This document shows, in pieces, positions 1 through 8,957 of a DNA stretch of 64,000 nt. Below the pieces are notes generated by a model. That model was not told where the DNA came from and searched no databases. It saw only the letters and a program-made list of their open reading frames with translations. Position numbers and translations under genes: made by a program. This stretch comes from Scytonema sp. UIC 10036 (GTDB taxonomy: Bacteria; Cyanobacteriota; Cyanobacteriia; Cyanobacteriales; Nostocaceae): NCBI RefSeq assembly GCF_009725235.1, contig NZ_WJFC01000056.1:3632-67631 (forward strand), given 5' to 3'. Numbering within the stretch: position 1 is the stretch's first letter; the number at the start of each line of letters is the position of its first letter.

Positions 1-152
1 TATTTACAGCAGTTTTCACCTAAGTGAACCACACTATGCTCTTGTAGTCTATTAACCGGAAAATTGCTGTAATTAACCTTACTAGGCGCAGAGGTCACAG
101 AGAAAGGAGTTAGAGAGATATAGGATGTAGAAACGTTGCATACAATGTCTCT

Positions 153-214
153 ACAATCCAAAATCCAAAATTCACAATCCACAATCCAAAATCCAAAATC
201 TAAAATCCAAAATC
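153..214. repeat. Heptanucleotide STRR tract
   Basis: About nine degenerate copies of a 7-base unit close to ATCCAAA run head to tail. Such short tandemly repeated sequences are typical of heterocystous cyanobacteria. The tract lies about 40 bases before the first gene. Nothing else was recognised in the first 250 bases. Confidence 0.8.
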
Positions 215-256
215 ATTTGGGCTTTCGGTCAAGTTTGGATATATGGAAACAATTGA

Positions 257-529
257 ATGCAAATTCAATCTGTCAAGTTTTGTTTGATTTTTGCTCCTAA
301 AGCCCAAAAACAACTTGATGATTTACCAAAAAAAGACCGCAAGCAATACGACAAAGCTTTTGAATGTTTCGCTCATAATGGTCCTGCTTATCGCAGTTTG
401 AGAACCCATCGCTATCGTAACAAAGACAGTAGTGATATTTGGAGTTCTTCTGCATCTATGGCAAAGCGGTTTTATTGGCGTTATGTCAAAGGAGAAATGA
501 TTGAGGTAACACACATAGATTCACATTAG
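257..529 (+). CDS. RelE/ParE-type toxin-like protein
   Basis: A 90-residue basic protein. The layout fits the RelE/ParE mRNA-interferase fold: an N-terminal strand ending in FAPKAQKQLDDLPKKDR, a helix with KAFECFAHN, then RSLRTHRYRN, a central IWSSSASM strand, FYWRYVKG and a C-terminal EVTHIDSH strand. In this family the protein cleaves mRNA on the ribosome and is held in check by a neighbouring antitoxin. The next gene, 34 bases downstream on the same strand, encodes a helix-turn-helix protein that could be the partner (a toxin-first order as in HigBA). The family call is by pattern only; catalytic residues are poorly conserved between subfamilies, so activity is unknown. Confidence 0.6.
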   Translation: MQIQSVKFCLIFAPKAQKQLDDLPKKDRKQYDKAFECFAHNGPAYRSLRTHRYRNKDSSDIWSSSASMAKRFYWRYVKGEMIEVTHIDSH

Positions 530-563
530 ACATTCCAATCTCTCACTCATTACGCTACTCATC

Positions 564-857
564 ATGTCCAATCCCCGTCAAATAACTGCACGCGAACTGC
601 ATTTAATTCTACTTTACAGTCATTGGGAGTTCGGTATGTCACCAGCAGAATTTTATTCAAAGTGGGATGTCAGTTACGAACAGATAGCTTTGATATGTTC
701 CCGTTCTGATTCTACTGTACGTAGTTGGTTTAGGAAAGGTAAAAAACAACGCCATCCAACGCGCAATGATTCGCTACACCTGGCTTTTATGGACTTATTG
801 CTCGAACACTTTGAGGAGATTCCCCATGAAGTACTGCAATGGTTACATTTTAATTAG
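564..857 (+). CDS. Small helix-turn-helix protein (possible antitoxin)
   Basis: A 97-residue protein of a type common in filamentous cyanobacteria. The central part (about residues 28-60, FYSKWDVSYEQIALICSRSD followed by STVRSWFRKGKKQR) reads as a helix-turn-helix with a basic recognition helix. The C-terminal third is acidic and leucine rich (LLLEHFEEIPHEVL), which suits dimerisation or protein binding. It follows the RelE-like gene by 34 bases with no terminator between, so the two are probably one transcript. I infer a DNA-binding antitoxin or autorepressor, but many such cyanobacterial proteins stand alone, so the pairing is unproven. Confidence 0.6.
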   Translation: MSNPRQITARELHLILLYSHWEFGMSPAEFYSKWDVSYEQIALICSRSDSTVRSWFRKGKKQRHPTRNDSLHLAFMDLLLEHFEEIPHEVLQWLHFN

Positions 858-1322
858 CCTTGTATGCACTGATTGAATTATTTGTCAATAGCATCTTGCT
901 CTGTCTTTACAAGTTTGTGCTAGCTAGAGTGGTGTGAGTTAATTCAAAGTTAGCGATCGCGAGTAATTCGCATTGTTGAGCGAGTTCTCAGGAGTGTGAA
1001 ATACTTCAGAAACATCGTATTTGGATTAACTGGCTTCACTTGAAGTCGATGTAATGGAAACGGAAACAAAATATCTCAGTTTTTACTGATATTAAATCTT
1101 GTGGGGTGGGGGAGGACGCCCATTTTATTACGTCCTCGTCCGCCCGTTTTATTACATCCTCGCCTGCTTATTTCGTTGACTATGTCTATAAACAGGGCGC
1201 TGAAGCGCAACTACAAACCTAAAAGCCCCTCTATGCTCTATCTGCGTTTTTTCGACTGACTATGCAGTATCATGAGAATATATAGGTAAAAAATCGCTCT
1301 CGTTGCTTTGGGAAGTGTGGTA
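858..1322. other. Intergenic region with dispersed repeat pieces
   Basis: No convincing gene. It contains a HIP1 site near 954, a GC-rich stretch around 1100-1170 in which a phrase like GTCCTCGTCCGCCC is partly repeated, and a segment from about 1203 (GCGCAACTACAAACCTAAAAG) to about 1253 that resembles the region before the later small gene at 1751. Promoter elements were not identified with confidence. Confidence 0.5.
1203..1253 (+). repeat. Leader segment, copy 1 of 2 (copy 2 at 1641-1693)
   Basis: This segment and the one at 1641-1693 share the order GC(G/A)CAACTACA, a short variable part, CTCTATGCT or TTATCTATGCT, and then GTTTTTTCG. Each lies about 60-70 bases before a small antitoxin-like gene (1323 and 1751). 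They could be a shared promoter or operator region, or the footprint of a duplication. Confidence 0.45.
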
Positions 1323-1577
1323 ATGACAGAAAAGACAATAGAGATTATTCAATCTCAATTGCTGGAAATATTGTCTCAATTGCCTTTGTCTTCGCAAGAG
1401 GAAGTCTTAGACTTTACTATTTCTCTGTATCAGAAAAAACTGACTCAGCAATGGAACGCTATTTCTGATGAAGAAGCAGCAATGCTAAAAACTGAGTTCG
1501 CTGAGGAAGATTTAGCTTTTGCACAAGCCGCTTTAGCTGACTATCTTCTCCTGCTTCAGAATTCACAACAACAGTAG
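1323..1577 (+). CDS. Small antitoxin-like protein (DUF2281-like N-terminus)
   Basis: An 84-residue acidic protein counted from the ATG at 1323; a GTG at 1308 would add five residues. The N-terminus (TIEIIQSQLLEILSQLPLSSQEEVLDFTISLYQ) matches the pattern of DUF2281-type antitoxins, in which a leucine-rich segment with LP.. and EVLDF leads to a toxin-binding tail. The middle has an acidic stretch, DEEAAMLKTEFAEEDLAFA. The C-terminus ends in polar residues (QNSQQQ) and reads into a region that in another frame still encodes a MazF-like strand. The original antitoxin end was therefore probably replaced when the toxin gene was lost. Confidence 0.45.
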   Translation: MTEKTIEIIQSQLLEILSQLPLSSQEEVLDFTISLYQKKLTQQWNAISDEEAAMLKTEFAEEDLAFAQAALADYLLLLQNSQQQ

Positions 1578-1680
1578 TAGTTGTTCCTGTAACTAGTAAT
1601 TTGCGACGTGCTAAAGTACTAGGTACATTGATACAGAGAGTTAAAGCACAACTACACATCCAAACATTATCTATGCTTTA
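1559..1680 (+). pseudogene. MazF-like toxin remnant
   Basis: In the frame starting GAA TTC ACA at 1559 the DNA reads EFTTTVVVVPVTSNLRRAKV and continues to a stop at 1678-1680. The phrase VVVVPVTSNLRRA is characteristic of the second and third strands of MazF/PemK RNases. There is no start codon, and the N-terminal half and the C-terminus of a toxin of about 110 residues are missing. The remnant overlaps the end of the antitoxin-like gene by some 19 bases in another frame, which suggests a deletion between an antitoxin and its toxin. The call rests on one motif. Confidence 0.5.
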
Positions 1681-1693
1681 GCTTAGTTTTTTC
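1641..1693 (+). repeat. Leader segment, copy 2 of 2 (copy 1 at 1203-1253)
   Basis: Resembles 1203-1253: GCACAACTACACATCC, then TATCTATGCTTTAG, then GTTTTTTCG. It sits upstream of the small gene at 1751 and overlaps the tail of the MazF-like remnant. Similarity was judged by eye. Confidence 0.45.
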
Positions 1694-1750
1694 GTATAAT
1701 AATATTACCTTCAGGCGAAAGTAGTTTTACACAAGAATCTGTGGCTATCT

Positions 1751-1966
1751 ATGGTGTCTCATGAGTTAGTAGAACAATTACGCAGGCTCAATCGCGTAGA
1801 TAAACTAGAAGTCATTCAACTCTTAGTTGCGGATCTAGCTTCTGAAGAAACTAATCTTATCAAATCTGGGGCGTCATATCCTGTTTGGTCTCCCTATGAT
1901 GCGGTAGAAGCTGCTAATATCATGTTAGAAGCATTAAATCCGGAAACTTCTCGAAATCATGGGTAA
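1751..1966 (+). CDS. Small antitoxin-like protein, cyanobacterial family
   Basis: A 71-residue protein. Its pattern, HELVEQLRRLNRVDKLEVIQLLVADLASEE, a linker, then YPVWSPYDAVEAANIMLEAL, is one I recognise from many small cyanobacterial proteins coded just before short toxin-like genes. A second reading frame opens at an ATG overlapping its stop (1957; MGNSARYSFKA) but closes after eleven codons at 1990. This looks like the start of a lost downstream partner, cut where the CRISPR effector gene now ends. The function as antitoxin is inferred from family context. Confidence 0.5.
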   Translation: MVSHELVEQLRRLNRVDKLEVIQLLVADLASEETNLIKSGASYPVWSPYDAVEAANIMLEALNPETSRNHG

Positions 1967-1997
1967 TTCAGCACGATATTCTTTCAAAGCTTGAATT

Positions 1998-3773
1998 TCA
2001 GCAGAGGTTAGCTGATGAGTGAAGTAGATTTCGAGTTTCAATTAACTGACTGACTACCCAATCGCGAATATCTGAGTAGATATAGTAAGATGTATTATTA
2101 AGACCAACAAATTTATTTTTAGGCTGATTGAGCATCCATGAAGTTTGATTGCTAATATTAGTTATTTCTACTAATATTTCATCTGGCTCGCAGGCTACGC
2201 TGGCAAATTGTTCATCTTTATTGAGATTTTTCTTATCCCGAGCTAATGACTTCTGCATACTTTCTAGAGAAACACCTTTGGCACTATGAACAATTTCGTT
2301 TCTCTTTTCAATCCAATAATCTAACTTTGTTAAAGACTCAGTGATTTTCTGCCAAGCTGTTTTTTCTTTTAAATTACCTCTATATTGAATCAGAGCATTG
2401 ACAAAATTACGTTTACTAAATCTTCCGGGTAAGCGATAGGGAAATTTATTATTACATTTGCTTCCCTCGTTCTTTTCAAATTGTTTCCATAAATCAGTCT
2501 CAACCTTACTTTTATTCAGGAACCAATCATCAGGATAATTAACTTTATCAAAATACTGCAATCCTTCTAATCCTTGGATTAAGTCATGTAAAGTTTCTTC
2601 ACAGAAAGAGGCTAGTCTAGATAAGAAATTGGCAATTTGATTAAGCTCCCAATAGATACGACATTGAGTATAAAGATTTAACAGTCTATCATAATTATTA
2701 TCTGCTACTAAGTTAAACAATAATTTGCGGAAAGGATGACTTTCTGGTCTTTTCAAATCTTGACTTGCTTTGAAATTATCCAAATTAAAGCAATCAACTG
2801 CAATTTCTAAAGCAGCAATAATCTGTTCAATCTTGACTTGGCTGTTGTTGACATTAGAATCGGCGATATTTTCTTGAATTAAAATTTGTAAGTATCTTTG
2901 CCAATCCTGAAGTAATTGAATCGAACCATCAAAATCCCAACGTTGTAATAGCTTGTTTATAGCTTGATATTTTTGACTGCGAATATATTGCCAGTAAGCA
3001 TTTAATTTACAAGATGAGGGTTCTCCATTTAAAACCTTGATAATATTTAACTCCGGTTCTAAATTAGCTTGAAATTCAACCATAGATGCCATTGCTTGGA
3101 TTCGCAAAGCAGTTTGCATTTGTCCCGTACCACCTTTAATACTAATCAAAATCTTGTTTTGTCCTGGGCTAACTCTACTAAAAAACTTATAGTAAAGATT
3201 AAACAAAGCATCTTGCTCCACTGCTTTAGTCTTAATAATTTCTGAATGAAGTGTTAAATCTGGTATTTCTTTTTTTAACCACTTTTGTAAGATGTTAAAT
3301 AAATATATCGTATCTTTAAGACGACCAGATTTTTCCTCTTCAGATTGGTCTGTCACGAAACAATAAACTTCTGTTACTTGAAATTTCTCTATTGCAGTCG
3401 TTATAATGCCCCAAATTCTACCAGGACGCAACCTCTGATGCCAAAAGTCAGGATTTTGTTCGTAGGCTTTGAAGATTTCTTGAGTCAAATCTCGAAAAGA
3501 AGCAAATTTATCCAATTTTAATTCTTCGCATAAAAATTCTTGAACAAAAGCTTCGCGTTGGTTCCATAATGCTTCCTCGTTAGAGCCGGAAGGAGGTAAT
3601 ATAATATTCGGTTCGTAGCGGTCAAAGTTGATAGGAAAATAGTATCCTTCTATTTTGACAGATAGGTCGGAAGTGCAAATGGTAACACAAGCAAAACAAT
3701 TAATTGAACGGGTCAAGGCTTCTGAGCCAAGCACTCTCCCGAAGGATGACATAATGGAGGTAATCACAACCAT
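1998..3773 (-). CDS. CARF-HEPN ribonuclease, Csx1/Csm6-like; 5' end doubtful
   Basis: An open frame of up to 591 residues at the end of the Cmr operon. A CARF-like (Rossmann) part covers about residues 40-250: the strand ILISIKGGTGQM (GGTGQM at 214-219) is the CARF ligand loop that binds cyclic oligoadenylate. Near the C-terminus is RNEIVH (R491, H496), the RX4H signature of HEPN RNases. The expected role is non-specific RNA cleavage after activation by Cas10 product. Odd: the first 37 or so residues are read antisense to an Rpn-family gene fragment, and no ATG, GTG or TTG occurs at the natural-looking boundary (SVKIEGYYFP, near 3655). The first CARF strand, often ILISxxGT in this family, seems lost. 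Confidence 0.65.
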   Translation of the reverse strand: MVVITSIMSSFGRVLGSEALTRSINCFACVTICTSDLSVKIEGYYFPINFDRYEPNIILPPSGSNEEALWNQREAFVQEFLCEELKLDKFASFRDLTQEIFKAYEQNPDFWHQRLRPGRIWGIITTAIEKFQVTEVYCFVTDQSEEEKSGRLKDTIYLFNILQKWLKKEIPDLTLHSEIIKTKAVEQDALFNLYYKFFSRVSPGQNKILISIKGGTGQMQTALRIQAMASMVEFQANLEPELNIIKVLNGEPSSCKLNAYWQYIRSQKYQAINKLLQRWDFDGSIQLLQDWQRYLQILIQENIADSNVNNSQVKIEQIIAALEIAVDCFNLDNFKASQDLKRPESHPFRKLLFNLVADNNYDRLLNLYTQCRIYWELNQIANFLSRLASFCEETLHDLIQGLEGLQYFDKVNYPDDWFLNKSKVETDLWKQFEKNEGSKCNNKFPYRLPGRFSKRNFVNALIQYRGNLKEKTAWQKITESLTKLDYWIEKRNEIVHSAKGVSLESMQKSLARDKKNLNKDEQFASVACEPDEILVEITNISNQTSWMLNQPKNKFVGLNNTSYYIYSDIRDWVVSQLIETRNLLHSSANLC

Positions 3774-4014
3774 CGCCGTTTACAAGTTTATTAATCTGAG
3801 TCGTGTTGAGGTGGAAGCCATGTTGGGAATTGATTTAGAGCAAACTAGAGTTTATCAAGAAGCAAAAGAAGAAGGTCGTCAAGAAGGTCGAGAAGCATTA
3901 ACATTGGAACTGGTATCGCGAATGTTAGCACGCGGTATGACACAACAAGAGGTAGCAGATTTACTAGGGTTAACTCTTGCACAAGTCCGACAAATCGTCC
4001 AAGCAGAATCTTAA
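3655..4014 (+). pseudogene. Rpn-family nuclease (DUF2887-like), C-terminal fragment
   Basis: 119 codons matching only the tail of Rpn-family recombination-promoting nucleases: LIERVKAS, then DDIMEVITTIAVYKFINLSRVEVEAMLGI, then VYQEAKEEGRQEGREAL and a C-terminal HTH-like MTQQEVADLLGLTLAQVRQI. Full-length members have about 250-300 residues with the PD-(D/E)XK nuclease at the N-terminus, which is absent. The frame opens at a TTG at 3655 exactly where the divergent CARF gene loses its start, so both genes are broken at one junction. It is unlikely to be active. Confidence 0.65.
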
Positions 4015-4198
4015 GAACGACTGAGGTTCAAGGCGTTATTCGCGACCAGATTATTTGACGAAATAATCATTAAGAAGGATTGATACTTAAAGAATTTGTG
4101 CTGGTGCGATCTGAGTATGCATTGTCCCAGCCAAAGGTTGGGAACCAGAGAAAGTGCAAATACGAACTTTTAATTAACTGGTAGGAATCTAAACTTAC

Positions 4199-4320
4199 GT
4201 GAGTTCGACGATTTACCCCCCTTAATCCCCCCTTATAAAGGGGGGAAATTGAATTTCCAATTCCCTCCCCTTTACAAGGGGAGGGTTAGGGTGGGGTCGC
4301 TTTAATTTCGTCGAACTCAC
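4199..4320. mobile_element. 122-bp inverted-repeat element (MITE-like)
   Basis: It begins GTGAGTTCGACGA (4199-4211) and ends with the exact reverse complement (4308-4320), a perfect 13-bp terminal inverted repeat. The interior contains two G/C palindromes (CCCCCCTTATAAAGGGGGG, and CCCTCCCCTTTACAAGGGGAGGG broken by an interior mismatch) that also occur at 14,660-14,840 and in part at 12,450-12,480. It ends two bases before the last codon of the Cmr operon's fused RAMP gene and may act as its terminator. The rest of 4015-4198 shows no gene. Confidence 0.7.
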
Positions 4321-4321
4321 A

Positions 4322-6157
4322 TTAAACTTCTCTAGAGTCTGTCACGGGAGATTGTTTTTGCCTTAACTTGTCAAAATAGCGTTGGCGACGGGGGTTGTTA
4401 ACTCCAAAAATCGTCACAACATCAAAACCTTGATTGCTAAAACCTGTCTCCTTGAAAGGACTACCAACACGCGCAATCCAAATAGGCGATCGCTCGTTAA
4501 TTGAACCGCACAATTGGCGATCGTAACCGTTTTCTCCTCTTGCTTCCTGATGCAATAATGCTAAAGCTGGAGGTTTACCACCCATCATGTTACCTTGAAC
4601 GCAGATAATACGACAATTGCTGTCAATCGCCTCAGCCCAATGACCATTATTTTCTGCTGTTCTAGGTTGGGTAGAATTGCAAACTAACCCTGTTAATGTT
4701 GACAGATGTGTATAAAAGTAATTCAGACGACTGCAAAAACGTTTCTGAAAACTATCTAACTGCGGCGGACAAAACCAATAGTTATTTTCTTGATTTAAGC
4801 TGATTAGCTTAACACTCGAACCACGCCACCAAGGAGCAAAATCTCTATCTTGTCGGGAATAACAAGGTCGTCTTGCTCCTTGACCGACACCACCCATATG
4901 AAATGTCAACCAAGTTAAACTGGCTAGGAGATTGGTAAGAGCATTTTGCTGTTCTGGGAGCAATTTTTTAAACACTGGTGATTGTCGTACAATCAACGTC
5001 CCTGTTGCAAATCCGCACTCCTCTTCTCTATCGCTCGCGTTATCGCGTACAACTCTACCATCAGGAATTTCTAACTGAAACATTCCCATTCTAGCTTCAG
5101 GGTCAATACCTCCAAAAACTCTTAATTCCCAATCTTTAACTGCACTTGCATCTAAGACTCCCAGGGCTAACGTCCGGAACCAGTAACGCAATATGGAACG
5201 AAATGCAGGAGGACGAACCTCCGATTGTGCAATACCTGGAGGTTTCCACTCAGGTCGATCTCTTTTTTCTTGCCAATTACTAAAATACTGTCTCCCGTGA
5301 ATTAATTGTCCGCGCAGTTGGAATCTTACCGAGAGAATTTCTTTAGCTTTCTTTGGCTGTTCCTGTTGAGCGATAATTTCAAACGTTCCGTAACCGCTAT
5401 TCACTCTAGAACCAATACCTTGAGCAAGCCCTTTAAACAACCAGCGCTGTACGTGTTTGAGAATAGTAGAATCTGCTCCACTCGCCAAACGCAATCCAAT
5501 GATAAATCTGGGTTTGCGAAGCGATAAAAAGACATTCGGATTCGCCCTGTACTGCGGAATGCGATCGCTATCCCAAGTCCAGATAGAATTTGCCATATCA
5601 GGTACCAATCCTTCCATCTCGTCTTCATCTTCCGTATCCGCAAACGGTAACGGATAAGCATCTAAAAAAATCACCCTTCCCATACAAGCCGTAGGTTCAA
5701 TCTCGCCAAAAATATCCCGGACTTGTTCTGGAGTCACGCGAGGTGCTTTAGTAGAGAGTTCGCGCTCCGCCATTTCTCGCGCCACCCCTTTTAAAGTTGT
5801 ACTGGGGATATATGGTATTCCCAAAGCATCAAAAGCAGGTAGCAACATTGACTCCGGACCCCGCATTCCACCCACACGAACCCGCCAAGTTGCTTTCACT
5901 TCAAAGTGTACTTCAGCCATTCGTCGCGTTCGTTCTGTAAGTTGTAGCAAGCGATCGCGATAATCGCTACGACTCAGTAATTCATCCAAGAGTTCTAGAA
6001 CTTCACCATTATTGACCAAGCTAACTTGCGAATTGTTATTAGGATTTTCTCGCAAAAGCCGCATCCAGCGCAGATATTCAACAAAACTTGCGTCACTTCC
6101 AGGATTGGGATTGCGATGTAAAGGATGATTTAGCCAAGGGTTTGTGGGAATTGGCAT
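4322..6157 (-). CDS. Fused Cmr6-like and Cmr1-like RAMP protein, type III-B
   Basis: 611 residues from the ATG at 6157, which has an AGGAGT Shine-Dalgarno; an upstream in-frame start at 6223 lies in a repeat and is less likely. The N-terminal half is Cmr6-like: GIPYIPSTTLKGVARE (glycine-rich RAMP loop), then IFGE and GRVIFLDAYPLP, with a closing GIGSRVNSGYGTFE. The C-terminal half is Cmr1-like: a beta strand with RGQLIHG, then EVRPPAFRSILRYWFRTLAL, RVFGG, and HMGGVGQGARRPCY (the Cmr1 GGxGxxxRR type loop). In normal type III-B loci these are separate subunits, one at each end of the RNA-binding backbone; here they are one chain. It is last of five cmr genes. Assignment of the halves is by motif. 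Confidence 0.8.
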   Translation of the reverse strand: MPIPTNPWLNHPLHRNPNPGSDASFVEYLRWMRLLRENPNNNSQVSLVNNGEVLELLDELLSRSDYRDRLLQLTERTRRMAEVHFEVKATWRVRVGGMRGPESMLLPAFDALGIPYIPSTTLKGVAREMAERELSTKAPRVTPEQVRDIFGEIEPTACMGRVIFLDAYPLPFADTEDEDEMEGLVPDMANSIWTWDSDRIPQYRANPNVFLSLRKPRFIIGLRLASGADSTILKHVQRWLFKGLAQGIGSRVNSGYGTFEIIAQQEQPKKAKEILSVRFQLRGQLIHGRQYFSNWQEKRDRPEWKPPGIAQSEVRPPAFRSILRYWFRTLALGVLDASAVKDWELRVFGGIDPEARMGMFQLEIPDGRVVRDNASDREEECGFATGTLIVRQSPVFKKLLPEQQNALTNLLASLTWLTFHMGGVGQGARRPCYSRQDRDFAPWWRGSSVKLISLNQENNYWFCPPQLDSFQKRFCSRLNYFYTHLSTLTGLVCNSTQPRTAENNGHWAEAIDSNCRIICVQGNMMGGKPPALALLHQEARGENGYDRQLCGSINERSPIWIARVGSPFKETGFSNQGFDVVTIFGVNNPRRQRYFDKLRQKQSPVTDSREV

Positions 6158-6202
6158 TGTAACTCCTAAAGTGTTGATTAAACCTCTTGCAAAAATCTTT
6201 TT

Positions 6203-6268
6203 AAAAATCACGCAAAGTCGCAAAGTCGCAAAGATTTTCTTAGCGCCTTGGCGTCTTTGCGTGAAAAT
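6203..6268. repeat. Dispersed hairpin between cmr5 and the cmr6-cmr1 gene
   Basis: AAAAATCACGCAAAG at the left pairs with CTTTGCGTGAAAATT at the right; the arm contains three copies of CGCAAAGT(C). This type of repeat (CACGCAAAGACGC...) is scattered through filamentous cyanobacterial genomes. Lying inside the operon, it could stabilise or attenuate the transcript. Confidence 0.6.
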
Positions 6269-6281
6269 TCATGATAATTAT

Positions 6282-6701
6282 TCAACCGGACATGATATTA
6301 CTTGTTTTCTGTTTGGCGTATAATGACTCCGCCCAAAATGAAAACTCACGCGCCACCTGAAGCGCTACTCCTGTCACTCCCAAGTATTCTGAAGCTGACA
6401 TTCCAGTGAGTCTCTCTAAACCGGCTGAACCTTCAAGTGGGTTTGAGCGATCGTTAGGAAAGACTAATTGGTTTAGGGTTTTAAAGAAACACCTCACAAC
6501 CTTCTGCTTTTGTGCTTGATTGACTAATGCAGCATCTTCACCTTTTAATCGCAATAATCCCCAAGTAGAAATATAGGTATATAATTCAACGGCTTGATTT
6601 TTCTGTTCGTCGTGATGTTTGGAATCTTGGGTGCTATCTTTGACTTCTTTGAGGTTTGTATAAACCTTTATGGAAATTTTACGAGGGTCGTAATTTATCA
6701 T
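6282..6701 (-). CDS. cmr5: CRISPR type III-B small subunit Cmr5
   Basis: 139 residues, mostly helical as expected for the small (Cas11-like) subunit: KNQAVELYTYISTWGLLRLKGED, VVRCFFKTLNQLVFPND, and a C-terminal YLGVTGVALQVAREFSFWAESL. The last segment matches the Cmr5 pattern YL..T..AL.....F..WA..L. In type III-B complexes several Cmr5 copies form the inner filament that lines the target RNA. The gene lies 73 bases after cmr4 in the same direction, with a G/C-poor gap carrying a CTCTGCGCTCTCTGCG repeat at 6735-6770. Confidence 0.85.
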   Translation of the reverse strand: MINYDPRKISIKVYTNLKEVKDSTQDSKHHDEQKNQAVELYTYISTWGLLRLKGEDAALVNQAQKQKVVRCFFKTLNQLVFPNDRSNPLEGSAGLERLTGMSASEYLGVTGVALQVAREFSFWAESLYAKQKTSNIMSG

Positions 6702-6774
6702 TTGTTTTCCTATTTGTAGTTACTCTTTCTTCTCCTCTTTCTCTGCGCTCTCTGCGTCTCTGCGGTTCATTTAA

Positions 6775-8934
<2,160 letters not shown>

Positions 8935-8957
<23 letters not shown>

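Noticed and set aside
1459..1659. Minus-strand frame opposite the MazF remnant
   Set aside because: The plus-strand reading gives a recognisable MazF motif; the minus strand does not.
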